Source of the DNA: Yersinia massiliensis
GTDB lineage: Bacteria > Pseudomonadota > Gammaproteobacteria > Enterobacterales > Enterobacteriaceae
DNA: 64,000 nt
Direction: 5' to 3'
Assembly: GCF_003048255.1 (NCBI RefSeq)
Contig: NZ_CP028488.1
Span: 1-64,000 of the forward strand
Shown: in pieces, positions 44,725 through 53,123 of the stretch
Layout of the letters: each line of letters begins with the position of its first letter
Position numbering within the stretch: position 1 is the stretch's first letter
Translations under genes and position numbers: made by a program
The notes under the pieces: generated by a model
Told to the model about the DNA's origin: nothing
What the model saw: only the letters and a program-made list of their open reading frames with translations
The model's database searches: none

Positions 44725-46740
44725 ATGTCTAATATTGATACTAAAGCAACAGCCAAAGTGAAAGCAACCCCGAAAAACAGCAAGGTTGCAGCTAAGGTGA
44801 ATGAAGCGCTAGCGAATACCCCAACAATTACCGTCCCACTTCATCGGTTGGTATCTACTGAACTGAATGCCCGTAAGAAAAAGTCGACTCCTGCTTCAAT
44901 TGCAGGGCTGGCCGCAAGTATTGAAAGCGTTGGGTTGTTACAAAATCTTATCGTTTTTCTGACCGACGAGGGCAACTATGGTGTAGCAGGAGGGGAACGC
45001 CGACATTTGGCATTTGAACTGCTATTGAGTGAGAGCCGTTCTACTCCGGCTGGACTTGTTACCGCTGACTATCCTATTGATGTAAAAGTCTTTGATAAAA
45101 ATATGGCGCGTCTGATCTCTTATACAGAAAACGGTAAGCGTGAAGATATGCATCCGGCAGACCAAGTGACCGCGTTTCGGGACATGGCTTCTGAGGGCAG
45201 AACTCCAGTACAAATTGGTAGCTTGCTGGGCTACAGCACTAAGCATGTTCAAAAATGTCTGCGTTTAGCATCAATGGCTCCCATGTTATTGGAGGCGCTG
45301 GCTAAAGATGAAATCAATCTTGACCAGCTACAAGCGTTATCTGCCAGTGAGGATCATGAGCGTCAGTCTACGGTTTGGAGTAACGCTTATGGCTATACCA
45401 AACAACCAGAATATTTGCGAAGTGAGGTTTTGAGGGGGGAGATTTCTGCTGAAAATAATGGGCAATTGGCATTTGTCGGTCGCGATGCCTACGAACAGGC
45501 TGGAGGCTCATTCAGCTATGACCTGTTTACCGAAGAGGGTTTTATTTCAGATCCTGTTTTGCTTGAGCGCTTAACCCGAGAAAAACTGGCTGAAATAGCT
45601 ACCATTATTTCCAGAGAAGAGGGGTGGAAGTGGGCTGAGGGTCGTATGCATCGAGTCTACAGTACGGGTGAAGATGCCGAGTTATACAGTTTATTACGCC
45701 AGCCCACGCCAATTTTTACTGATGAAGAGTCAGCGCGGATGGCAATTCTGGAACAGCTTCTCGATGCTTATGACATCGAGCATATGGCGAGTGAAGAGGA
45801 TGATCTTGAAAAAAATGCTGAAAGCGATGCATGTAAGGCAGAGTTAGACGCCATTACCGTAACGGCAGACATTCGCGGATGGTCGAATGATGTACGCGCA
45901 CAGTCTGGCATTGTGGCGTATTTGAATGAGGGTGAGTTAGTCATTCAGCGCGGTGTCATGTTGCTGTGTGATGTACCACCTAGCGAAGAAACTAACGAAG
46001 AGTTGACCACTCAACAACCACAAAAAGCGCAATCAAAGCAGCTATCAGCTGTGCTGGTTAAAAGTCTTTCCTCAGAGAGAACGATGGCAGTTCAGGCCGC
46101 TTTGGCACAGCAACCTGATGTTGCACTGGCTATCTTCATTCATGATTGTATGAAGTCGGTATTTCGGAGCGACAGCTTCAAGTTAAAGACATTGGCCTTT
46201 AGTCTGCATCACAACAAATCAGCGTTAGAAAATAATGCACCTACTGTTGCCAATAGTAGGGCTATGCAGGTTCTTGAGGATATGCATCTCGCCTGGGTTG
46301 CGAATTTTCCTGATGGCTGGGAAAACGACTACGAATGGCTGATGGGATGGGATAAGGCCAGCCAAATTGCTTTGCTAGCATATTGTGTTGCCGGAACATT
46401 GGACGGTGTAACGGAACAAATGAGCCGAAATAATAAAGCCGGTGAGACGTTGGAATCAGTTGAAGCCTCACTGAATTTTGACATGCGGGATTGGTGGCAA
46501 CCGACAAAAGCCAATTTCTTTGGTCGTATCAACAGAGACGGTATTTCAGATGCGTTGACTGATGCTGGATTAACGGGAGCCGCTTCTGATTCCCTGAAAA
46601 TGAAAAAAGGTGATGCAGCCGAACTGGCAGAAGAGGTGATCAGTAGAACTCGTTGGATGCCAGCGTGTATCCAGCGTGATGCGGTCGAACAAACACAACC
46701 GCTTACCGAAACCTCAAATAACATTGATATTGCAGCCTAA
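44725..46740 (+). CDS. ParB/Spo0J-like leading-region protein (F YubM type)
   Basis: 671 residues. An N-terminal ParB/sulfiredoxin-like domain (VPLHRLVSTELNARKKKSTP, IAGLAASIESVGLLQNLIVF, VAGGERRHLAFELL with GGERR) is followed by a KorB-like HTH region (DQVTAFRDMASEGRTPVQIG, LGYSTKHVQKCLRLA) and a long C-terminal domain found in plasmid proteins of this type. It is not paired with a ParA and lies far from parA/parB, so it is not a partition protein; members are conserved in F-like and IncI leading regions upstream of psiB. Activity is unproven, and a nuclease role has been proposed for the domain. Confidence 0.85.
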   Translation: MSNIDTKATAKVKATPKNSKVAAKVNEALANTPTITVPLHRLVSTELNARKKKSTPASIAGLAASIESVGLLQNLIVFLTDEGNYGVAGGERRHLAFELLLSESRSTPAGLVTADYPIDVKVFDKNMARLISYTENGKREDMHPADQVTAFRDMASEGRTPVQIGSLLGYSTKHVQKCLRLASMAPMLLEALAKDEINLDQLQALSASEDHERQSTVWSNAYGYTKQPEYLRSEVLRGEISAENNGQLAFVGRDAYEQAGGSFSYDLFTEEGFISDPVLLERLTREKLAEIATIISREEGWKWAEGRMHRVYSTGEDAELYSLLRQPTPIFTDEESARMAILEQLLDAYDIEHMASEEDDLEKNAESDACKAELDAITVTADIRGWSNDVRAQSGIVAYLNEGELVIQRGVMLLCDVPPSEETNEELTTQQPQKAQSKQLSAVLVKSLSSERTMAVQAALAQQPDVALAIFIHDCMKSVFRSDSFKLKTLAFSLHHNKSALENNAPTVANSRAMQVLEDMHLAWVANFPDGWENDYEWLMGWDKASQIALLAYCVAGTLDGVTEQMSRNNKAGETLESVEASLNFDMRDWWQPTKANFFGRINRDGISDALTDAGLTGAASDSLKMKKGDAAELAEEVISRTRWMPACIQRDAVEQTQPLTETSNNIDIAA

Positions 46741-46749
46741 CAGGGAGAT

Positions 46750-46767
46750 GCCGCCCTCAAGGGCGGC
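46750..46767 (+). terminator. Intercistronic hairpin before psiB
   Basis: GCCGCCCT-ca-AGGGCGGC, perfect 8-bp stem between the ParB-like gene and psiB. There is no T-run, so it probably adjusts expression or mRNA stability rather than ending it. Confidence 0.55.
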
Positions 46768-46778
46768 AATGACAAACA

Positions 46779-47225
46779 ATGACAAAACAAGAAAGTTTCT
46801 CTCTGGTGGCCTTGCAAGGTTTAAGCCCTGTTGAACTGGAGCAATATTGGGAACGCGGGACGGATTATCGCCAGCGCCTATCCAGTGCAGTCTTACAATA
46901 TCTGAATTTGCCGTCAGGATGGCTGGTTGATGTGGAATATGGGCGTGAATTCGGCGGCGTACATCCTGTTTCACTGCGTGTCAGTCCCACTGGCATGAGC
47001 GATATCGTGCTCAACGTGTGCAGTGCTGGGGAGGAAAACGAGTTTTGGACGATATCACTGCCTTTTGATGGCGGTGAATCAAGGGCATGGGTGTGTATTA
47101 CCGAGTACTTTGATCCCAATATTATGAATAAGGTTCTGGCCCATGTGGCTGAGTATTATAAAGCCGGATTCCAACAGGCAACGGAACTGGCTAAAGCGCT
47201 TCACATGGGGGGGATTGCCGTATGA
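46779..47225 (+). CDS. psiB: PsiB, plasmid SOS inhibition protein
   Basis: 148 residues. VEYGREFGGVHPVSLRVSPT ... LNVCSAGEENEFWTISL matches the PsiB pattern (YGxEFGG-x2-PVxxRxxP ... CSxG) and the length (F PsiB about 144). PsiB binds free RecA and prevents SOS induction by incoming single strands. It overlaps psiA by ATGA. Confidence 0.85.
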   Translation: MTKQESFSLVALQGLSPVELEQYWERGTDYRQRLSSAVLQYLNLPSGWLVDVEYGREFGGVHPVSLRVSPTGMSDIVLNVCSAGEENEFWTISLPFDGGESRAWVCITEYFDPNIMNKVLAHVAEYYKAGFQQATELAKALHMGGIAV

Positions 47226-47983
47226 TCCCGAATCATCTCGCATTAATATCCACGAACGTATATCAGCAGGCGGCAATCCATGCAATGGCCATTGTCGAAC
47301 GGAAAAAAATACAAGGCCACCGACTGGCTGAATTTCCGTATGCCAAGGCATTTTTCCTTATGCTGAATGAGGGCCGGACAAAAATTCTGGCTCGTGATAT
47401 CCGATTGGTTGCCAGTAATTACTGCCCGCAAATACGTGGGGGCGAACCAATGCAACGTTATATGCAAGCTCTGGATAGGTTGATTGAAAGTGGTGGCAAA
47501 TATTGTCCGTTGCCTCTACCAGATGACACCCCTAATAAGTTGTTCCCCTCTTACGCCGTATTATGTCGAGAACGCCGTGATCGTAAATGGCTTATGCAAT
47601 TTGAGCGCAAAGAGCGTAATAAGGCAAAGCAAAAAAAGCAAAAGAGGCGGCGCTATCAGTGCCTGGAAGCGCAGGCAGAAATTGAACTGGCATTTATTAC
47701 CCCGAGCGAACTGGCGGCGTGGTACAAGCGTCAGGAACGGCAGGGTATAGATGACGATGATTTGGTTGATATGGTGCAGGCTTGGGGTCGCCAGTTTGTC
47801 AATTTACGGTGTGAACCTTTCTTCATGGGGAACCCGATGTGGTCTATTGTCAGAGAAATGCGCGAAGAATTGGAAAGTAGAACGTTTGTGGAACAATGGC
47901 TTGATTCACTAATGCTCTCAAATAAACTGGAAAACAGTGCAGGAGGGAAAGTGAAATTTGGGGGGAGTGCAAATGGCGAATAG
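47222..47983 (+). CDS. psiA: PsiA
   Basis: 253 residues. QGHRLAEFPYAKAFFLMLNE and YCPLPLPDDTPNKLFPSYAV, then AQAEIELAFITPSELAAWYK correspond to conserved blocks of F PsiA; a Lys/Arg-rich middle (RKERNKAKQKKQKRRRY) is also typical. It is always next to psiB in F-like leading regions; its biochemical role is unclear. Coupled to psiB. Confidence 0.87.
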   Translation: MIPNHLALISTNVYQQAAIHAMAIVERKKIQGHRLAEFPYAKAFFLMLNEGRTKILARDIRLVASNYCPQIRGGEPMQRYMQALDRLIESGGKYCPLPLPDDTPNKLFPSYAVLCRERRDRKWLMQFERKERNKAKQKKQKRRRYQCLEAQAEIELAFITPSELAAWYKRQERQGIDDDDLVDMVQAWGRQFVNLRCEPFFMGNPMWSIVREMREELESRTFVEQWLDSLMLSNKLENSAGGKVKFGGSANGE

Positions 47984-48245
47984 GCTAAAGGAGCAACTGA
48001 ACTACATAAAGAATATCAACTCATACAAGCGCTGGTTGCGTAAGAATTATTTCTATGATTACCACAACGATAAGCGAGTGATCTCAAAACGATGGCTAGA
48101 AGAGGGGCCGGAAAAATACCCTTGCTATGCGATACGTATGTGTACCAGTTGCAATTACGAAGAGTCAGAACCATTTTTCATCTACGGTGATGACTTAATG
48201 GACATGAGTCAAACCATACAACGAATGGTTACCTTGAGTTTGTAG
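47973..48245 (+). CDS. Small protein downstream of psiA
   Basis: 90 residues from ATG 47973 (MANRLKEQLNYIKNINSYKR), overlapping psiA by 11 bases, with GGGGGG-AGTGCAA upstream. CTSCNYEESEPFFIYGDDLM has a CxxC. Basic N-terminus, acidic C-terminus. Unknown; translated with psiBA. Confidence 0.6.
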   Translation: MANRLKEQLNYIKNINSYKRWLRKNYFYDYHNDKRVISKRWLEEGPEKYPCYAIRMCTSCNYEESEPFFIYGDDLMDMSQTIQRMVTLSL

Positions 48246-48911
48246 GTGATGATCTGAAAAATTAACGCAGAGTGACTAAAAGGACTGTTAAGTCAAAAGG
48301 CTGTTGTGGATTCGCCACTACGGCCTTATCCCTCAATATGATATATATCGATATAATTCAGCATTGAATTAGGTCAGCATCTTCAAATTTTTTATCCTTT
48401 TCTCTGTTTTTTTACTCATCCCTATGGTGGCCATTTTATCTAGTCGATTTTCCTCGCTACATCATCAGGCAGGGATGGGGGCCCCTTCGGCTCCCTGTGC
48501 GCAAGCGCCCAGGTCGTCGCTTACACTCCAGCTCTCCCGCGCCTTGGGCGCAGTCCAGCTTCCGCAGAGCCCCGCGATGCGTGTCTCTGTCCTGCCGGAT
48601 AGATACGCGATGCCTGAACGTCAATGGCCATCGCTTGCAGCGGCCTATGGCCGCGCCGCTTTCCACTAAGGACGCCACGCCGTTTCGTCGTGTCGCGGTG
48701 TGTTCATCCTGTCTGTGCAGTTCGGAACGCCATCACTCGGTAAGCTCTTTCGCGGAGGGCTGCTTGTAGCACCACCGCCAGGATGCCCGCAAGGGTAAAT
48801 GGCACGCCGCAAGCGGCGCCCTTGCGTTCCTCCCGTCGTCGTTGCTCCTTTGCCCTTTGCCGCGATAGAACTCACAGAGAGATGGACAACCACCGAAGGA
48901 GAGCAACCAGG
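48246..48911 (+). repeat. Leader module 7, type 2 (before the 48912 gene)
   Basis: 666 bp without a gene. A GGGGGCCCCttcgg region, several GCGC/GGCC dyads (AATGGCC...GGCCTATGGCCGC) and the segment 48668-48703 identical to module 6 (44106-44141) are followed by CACGCCGCAAGCGGCGCCC. Sequence similarity to module 6 continues in patches to the ATG. Confidence 0.65.
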
Positions 48912-49229
48912 ATGAACACACAAACGTCAAGACCGCCGCTTCCTGAATCTACAGAAAGATATGGGGAAGGACAAAATCACTACACACTTAACATAGCCGA
49001 AGGTGAGAAAGGAACCGGCTACGCAGACTTTGAATGCTACGGATTTGATTCACTGAAAGCATTACAGGGATTTCGCAAATCCTTTCCTGAAAAAATGAAA
49101 AATGAATATCACTACCAGTTGAGTCAATGCGTAATGTCGAAAGGTAGATATAGAAATATCGATATCGTGACCGCAAAGCATTACAAAAAATTCATCAAAC
49201 TGGTTAAAGCGTCAGGGGTCAATTTTTAA
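48912..49229 (+). CDS. Small leading-region protein with N-terminal PPLxExTERYG motif
   Basis: 105 residues from ATG 48912, GGAG 12 bases upstream. It starts MNTQTSRPPLPESTERYG like the 44350 protein; the body (YTLNIAEGEKGTGYADFECY, GFRKSFPEKMKNEYHYQLSQ) is different and basic at the end. Unknown function. Confidence 0.6.
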   Translation: MNTQTSRPPLPESTERYGEGQNHYTLNIAEGEKGTGYADFECYGFDSLKALQGFRKSFPEKMKNEYHYQLSQCVMSKGRYRNIDIVTAKHYKKFIKLVKASGVNF

Positions 49230-49283
49230 CGTTTATGCATAGCCAGCCGGTGGCTGACTTTAACTCGAGCAAGGAGAAACACG

Positions 49284-49622
49284 ATGTATCAGACAGTGTG
49301 TAACACGAATGACCGTTTTAGCTGGGATAGCAATACTGAGGCAGCTTACTGGTTGTTAAGGGAAGAGGCGGCCAAGACTAAGCCAGCCGAAATTACGTTG
49401 GAACGCTACATGGATATGATCGGCACGATGTATCCGCTCGACTGGCGCGGCGACATGGTAAACGAATCGTTCAAGTTGGGTGAAATGTATTGCGGCAATG
49501 TGGCTTGTATCTACGCCAAGGTAGGAGATCGTTATTTTGAGTTTCGTGACGTTGTCACCCTGAGCCACGAAGAGATAATCGAACGGATAGAAAAGGAGGT
49601 GTTAAGCCAAAACCAAAAATGA
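49284..49622 (+). CDS. Leading-region protein of unknown function
   Basis: 112 residues, MYQTVCNTNDRFSWDSNTEA, acidic with alternating charged helices (EEIIERIEKEVLSQNQK). AAGGAG precedes the ATG. A hairpin AGCAGAC-tttc-GTCTGCT (49627-49644) with CTCTCT tail follows it. No motif. Confidence 0.6.
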   Translation: MYQTVCNTNDRFSWDSNTEAAYWLLREEAAKTKPAEITLERYMDMIGTMYPLDWRGDMVNESFKLGEMYCGNVACIYAKVGDRYFEFRDVVTLSHEEIIERIEKEVLSQNQK

Positions 49623-49711
49623 AAAAAGCAGACTTTCGTCTGCTCTCTCTGCCGGTTTAGTCCCTCGAAAAGATGAACCGGCAATCAATAACATCACATG
49701 GAGCATAAACC

Positions 49712-49957
49712 ATGAAACACATTGAAGCGTCAATAGTTACATCTACGGCCTGTTTTGTAAAGACCCCACAGAAAAAACAGCAGCGCGTAAACCATCCTGC
49801 AATTGCTGTAGACGAGATCAGCCTGTCAAGCAAAGCGCGGGCACGCCACATTGCCAAATGCCAGAGCAAAAAAAGGTCGGTCAGAGTACCGGCAATGCTT
49901 ATCAGTGAACTGGGCCAGTTACTCCGCACGCTGGAACTTAAACGGGCTTATGCCTGA
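49712..49957 (+). CDS. Small basic leading-region protein
   Basis: 81 residues, basic (KTPQKKQQRVNHP, SLSSKARARHIAKCQSKKRS), with an amphipathic C-terminus (ISELGQLLRTLELKRAYA). It could bind nucleic acid. ATGGAGC lies about 10 bases upstream. Unknown. Confidence 0.55.
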   Translation: MKHIEASIVTSTACFVKTPQKKQQRVNHPAIAVDEISLSSKARARHIAKCQSKKRSVRVPAMLISELGQLLRTLELKRAYA

Positions 49958-50011
49958 TTAAACGCACCGCCCCAATGATGGGGCGGTATTCCATCGAACA
50001 GGAGTGATGCA

Positions 50012-50386
50012 ATGAATGAACAAACAGTTTTAAGTGCCACTTATCTGGTTAGGGGCGCACTGGATCAACGCGAAGATTTTATTAAAGCGCTTGATAGGTC
50101 TGCGGTCAGTGAGATGGACATGATAGCGGGCTTGATTTCACAGGCAAAAGGGGTAGAAGCTGTTGTAGAATATGCATCTGAAAATTATGATTTTCCGGGT
50201 GTTTGGTTGTATGAGATTGTAGAGCCATTTGGCGCGGAGTTAATCAAGTTTCATGATATTCCTGATACATCCCTCGCGTCTGATGTACTGGCTGTTCTTC
50301 TCAATAATTGGCTAAGTATTGATGAAAATGAAAGAACCGTATTCATCGATACTATTAAATCTCTGTATCGGAATGCATTTGCCTAG
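50012..50386 (+). CDS. Acidic leading-region protein of unknown function
   Basis: 124 residues, strongly acidic (ENYDFPGVWLYEIVEPFGAE, LSIDENERTVFIDTIKSL). CAGGAG precedes the ATG. High acidity is common to DNA-mimic antirestriction proteins, but no homology is claimed. Confidence 0.58.
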   Translation: MNEQTVLSATYLVRGALDQREDFIKALDRSAVSEMDMIAGLISQAKGVEAVVEYASENYDFPGVWLYEIVEPFGAELIKFHDIPDTSLASDVLAVLLNNWLSIDENERTVFIDTIKSLYRNAFA

Positions 50387-50405
50387 TGTGAATATGAACC
50401 GTTAG

Positions 50406-50433
50406 ATACCGTCTTTATGGGCGGTATTTTTTT
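50406..50433 (+). terminator. Rho-independent terminator
   Basis: ATACCG(tctttatggg)CGGTAT followed by TTTTTTT, after the 50012 gene. Confidence 0.85.
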
Positions 50434-50857
50434 GCTCGTCAATCGGTGGATGCCGGCATTGAACCGGCTCCCCCCGAAAAATCACCGCTTGCAGCGGGCA
50501 AAGCCCGCGCCGCTTCAACTGTTGCCACTGATAGTGGCAACGTCAAGGATACCTGGCTGCGCCAGGTTGAGAGTATCTGCATCACTCTTCCAGTCCACAG
50601 GCTGGGCACAGAGTGCCTTATGCCGTGACAGACACTAGGCTGGGGCGCCGGAGTCACAAGGGTACGCTTGCGCCGTTATCCTCTCCCGTTCGCACTCCCT
50701 CCCTGCGGTCGTTCGCTTGCGCGTGCGGCATGCGGTAACGCCCTTGCGCCTACGGCTTATACCCCATCTCGGTCTTATTGTCACAGCACAAGACGCTCTG
50801 AGCCCGGCAACGCCGGAAAAAGAGTTACACCAGAAACACACTCAAGGGAGAATCAAT
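50434..50857 (+). repeat. Leader module 8 (before the DUF932 gene)
   Basis: Non-coding. Ordered perfect hairpins GCCGG-cattgaa-CCGGC (50452-50468), GCGGGC-aaa-GCCCGC (50494-50508), GTTGCCACT-gat-AGTGGCAAC (50521-50541) and CTGGC-tgc-GCCAG. These are followed by TGCCGTGACAGAC, GGGGCGCCGGAGTCACAAGG, the core CGTTCGCACTCCCTCCCTGC (50687) and GCTTATACCCCATCTCGGTC (50755). Clearly homologous to modules 2, 3 and 4; the most complete copy. Confidence 0.72.
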
Positions 50858-51679
50858 ATGCAACGTCTATATAGCGGTTTTGGTAATGCGACAGTTATCC
50901 GTCAAGAGCGGCCGCTAACCAATGGTGAGCTAGAAAGATATGTACCAAGTGTTTTCTCAGAAGAAAAACACGAATCGCGTAGCGAACGCTATACCTACAT
51001 TCCGACGATCACCCTTTTGGATAAATTGCGTGAAGAAGGCTTTCAACCATTTTATGCCTGTCAAACTCGTGTTCGTGATGAGAATAAGCGCGGACATACT
51101 CGCCATATGTTACGTCTACGTCGTAATGGTTTTAACAAAAATGATGAAGTTCCCGAAATTATTTTGCTTAACAGTCATGACGGTAGTAGTAGCTATCAAA
51201 TGATCCCCGGCCTGTTTCGTTTCGTCTGTAACAACGGTTTGGTATGCGGTGATACGTTCGGTGATGTGCGTGTACCCCATAAAGGCGATGTGGCAGGACA
51301 AGTTATCGAGGGTGCCTATGAGGTTTTAGGTCTGTTCGATAAGGTGACTGAATCCCGAAACGAAATGAAATCCATTATGTTGAATAATGACGAGCAACAT
51401 GCTTATGCAGAGGCCGCATTAGAGTACAAATATTCAAACGATCATCAACCTATTACCGCAGATCAAATTTTAAATGCTCGCCGTTGGCAGGATAAAAATT
51501 CTGATTTATGGACGACATATCAGCGAGTTCAGGAAAATATGATCAAGGGTGGGCTACATGGAATTAATGCGCAAGGTAAGCGCAGTAAAACCCGCTCTGT
51601 AAATGGGATTACAGGAGATATAAAACTCAATAATGCTCTTTGGAAATTGGCAGAAGAAATGAAAAAAATCAAAGCCTAA
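50858..51679 (+). CDS. DUF932-family plasmid protein
   Basis: 273 residues from ATG 50858 (MQRLYSGFGNATVIRQERPL), AGGGAG upstream. RTYIPT-like ERYTYIPTITLLDKLREEGF, PFYACQTRVRDENKRGHTRH and MLRLRRNGF, EIILLNSHDGSSSYQMIPGL FRFVCNNGLVCGD are hallmark blocks of the DUF932/phage-plasmid-like protein family. It is widespread as the gene nearest oriT in leading regions; the function is unknown. Confidence 0.85.
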   Translation: MQRLYSGFGNATVIRQERPLTNGELERYVPSVFSEEKHESRSERYTYIPTITLLDKLREEGFQPFYACQTRVRDENKRGHTRHMLRLRRNGFNKNDEVPEIILLNSHDGSSSYQMIPGLFRFVCNNGLVCGDTFGDVRVPHKGDVAGQVIEGAYEVLGLFDKVTESRNEMKSIMLNNDEQHAYAEAALEYKYSNDHQPITADQILNARRWQDKNSDLWTTYQRVQENMIKGGLHGINAQGKRSKTRSVNGITGDIKLNNALWKLAEEMKKIKA

Positions 51680-51723
51680 TTATCTTTATGGCGGTGCTGA
51701 TCACACCGCCTATAGGAGTACTT

Positions 51724-52035
51724 ATGAGTAATGAACTTGAAGTTAAACGCTGCCTTGTTTGCTCCACAGCTCACATGACATTTGATGATAATACTGTTCT
51801 GGGCATGTACGGTTGTAGGATAACCCCACAAGTCAATTGGGTTTTAGAATATGAGTATGGATTTATCATTGACTTATGGGGCGGGAGAGTTTCTGTATTA
51901 CGGTTGAAGCGTATAGGAATATCAAAAATTTTAAGGAAATTTGTTTATCAAATGATGATAAAACATGACATCAAAATGATTCAGTTTGATTGTGATGGTG
52001 GTGTAATTCCAGGAATGCCAATCTGCGACTGGTGA
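51724..52035 (+). CDS. DUF5983-like small protein
   Basis: 103 residues from ATG 51724 (MSNELEVKRCLVCSTAHMTF), AGGAGT 6 bases upstream. VCSTAHMTFDDN, LWGGRVSVLRLKRIG and the end MIQFDCDGGVIPGMPICDW fit the pattern I associate with DUF5983 proteins. Function unknown. Confidence 0.6.
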   Translation: MSNELEVKRCLVCSTAHMTFDDNTVLGMYGCRITPQVNWVLEYEYGFIIDLWGGRVSVLRLKRIGISKILRKFVYQMMIKHDIKMIQFDCDGGVIPGMPICDW

Positions 52036-52045
52036 TAACTCCTTA

Positions 52046-52078
52046 TCCATCAGCAACACATTGAGTGTCGCTGATGGA
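52046..52078 (+). terminator. Strong hairpin ending the leading-region transcript
   Basis: TCCATCAGC-a-ACAC-attga-GTGT-c-GCTGATGGA, 13 paired bases, 10 bases after the stop. It separates the leading genes from the mob region. Confidence 0.7.
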
Positions 52079-52165
52079 TATTAATTTATTCGAAATATGA
52101 ATCTATATTGCATCAAATTTACCCTTTCTGTCGTTCACGGCATTGAGCCATGAACGGCAGACTTA

Positions 52166-52504
52166 TCAGCTCTGTGCTGCCACATTAGTTCCGGTGTTTT
52201 CTACTTCTGATTTTTTAATGCTTCTTACTTTCGATGATGAAGGTGCTTTCTTTTTTGTCATAGCTACAGATTTAATGGCTTCCTGAATAGCCCTTTCACT
52301 GACAACAATTTCGCAACTTTCCAATGCCGATTTTATATCTTTAGCTGTATACCCTTTTTGCGTAGCCAGAATTAAAATTTGCTCTTTCAATCCTGCCAAT
52401 ACTTCCTTACCCGTGAGACGCTCTGTTCTCAAATCCGGTAATTCAGATAATTGTACTTTTGCTAATTCTAACTGCTCAGTACTGTAATGATTTTTTGCCG
52501 CCAT
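52166..52504 (-). CDS. MobC/TraK-like mobilisation accessory protein
   Basis: 112 residues. LSELPDLRTERLTGKEVLAG LKEQILILATQKGYTAKDIK SALES has the KEV-x3-L-x2-QI...GY-x2-KDI pattern of mobilisation accessory proteins divergent from relaxase operons in IncL/M-like plasmids; the tail is Lys/Ser-rich. It reads away from oriT on the - strand. Assignment rests on pattern and position. Confidence 0.65.
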   Translation of the reverse strand: MAAKNHYSTEQLELAKVQLSELPDLRTERLTGKEVLAGLKEQILILATQKGYTAKDIKSALESCEIVVSERAIQEAIKSVAMTKKKAPSSSKVRSIKKSEVENTGTNVAAQS

Positions 52505-52599
52505 ATGCCATATTTCCTCATTCTAAAAATTATAGGTACGACAATAGTATACGGGCGTTTCAAATCGGCACAACTCCGAAAAAAGTTCTCCCATGGTGT

Positions 52600-52740
52600 A
52601 ATGACTTCTCAGGCCATTTAGGGCAAAATACAAATATCCGGTTTCAAATACGGGACAGGATATGTTTTGTAGCACCGCCTGCACGCAGTCGGCCCTACAA
52701 AACGACCTGGTCAGGGCAGAGCCCCGACACCCGCTAGACT
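52600..52740. other. oriT: Origin of transfer with nick motif
   Basis: On the - strand, ATATCCTG|TCCCGT (complement of 52650-52663) matches the IncP/IncI nick consensus YATCCTG|Y, with cleavage expected between 52656 and 52655. Immediately 5' of it lies an inverted repeat TTTTGTAG ... CTACAAAA (52666-52701), the usual relaxosome-protein site. It is flanked by mobC-like and mobB/mobA genes. The polarity sends the - strand, from 52655 downward, first, so the + strand genes 35-52 kb form the leading region. Confidence 0.85.
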
Positions 52741-52772
52741 GAGACTACGAGACTGTAAGGGAAATTATCACC

Positions 52773-53123
52773 ATGAGTAATAGCGAAAGCCGGAACAGAA
52801 CAGCCCTGCTGCCCAGCATTCGCTGTTACCCCGAGGAAAAGGAAATCATTGCGACTAAAGCAAAAGCATCAGGCCTAAGTGTGGGAGCCTATATGCTTCG
52901 TAGTGGCCTGGGACGTCGTATTGAATCAAAATGTGATACAGAAATGATAATGGAACTACGCCGGCTTGGAGGATTGCAAAAACACCTGTTTAACGAAGGG
53001 CGTGGCAGTGTCAGTGAGGTATTTAGCAAAGAGTACTCTGAGGTACTTGTAGCTATAAAAAAGGCGATTATCAGTATAGACCTGGGCATTGATGGCTTAG
53101 CTGCTGAGCGAGATAAAGCATGA
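52773..53123 (+). CDS. mobB: NikA/MobB-like relaxosome RHH protein
   Basis: 116 residues. RTALLPSIRCYPEEKEIIAT KAKASGLSVGAYML is an RHH DNA-binding segment as in IncI NikA; the C-terminal helix (ELRRLGGLQKHLFNEGRGSV) is typical of MobC-type (PF05713-like) proteins. It binds the oriT inverted repeat and recruits the relaxase. It overlaps mobA by ATGA. Confidence 0.85.
   Translation: MSNSESRNRTALLPSIRCYPEEKEIIATKAKASGLSVGAYMLRSGLGRRIESKCDTEMIMELRRLGGLQKHLFNEGRGSVSEVFSKEYSEVLVAIKKAIISIDLGIDGLAAERDKA

Noticed and set aside
44725..46740. ParB-like protein as a third partition system
   Set aside because: No ParA partner or centromere nearby; position upstream of psiB matches the YubM-type leading-region gene.
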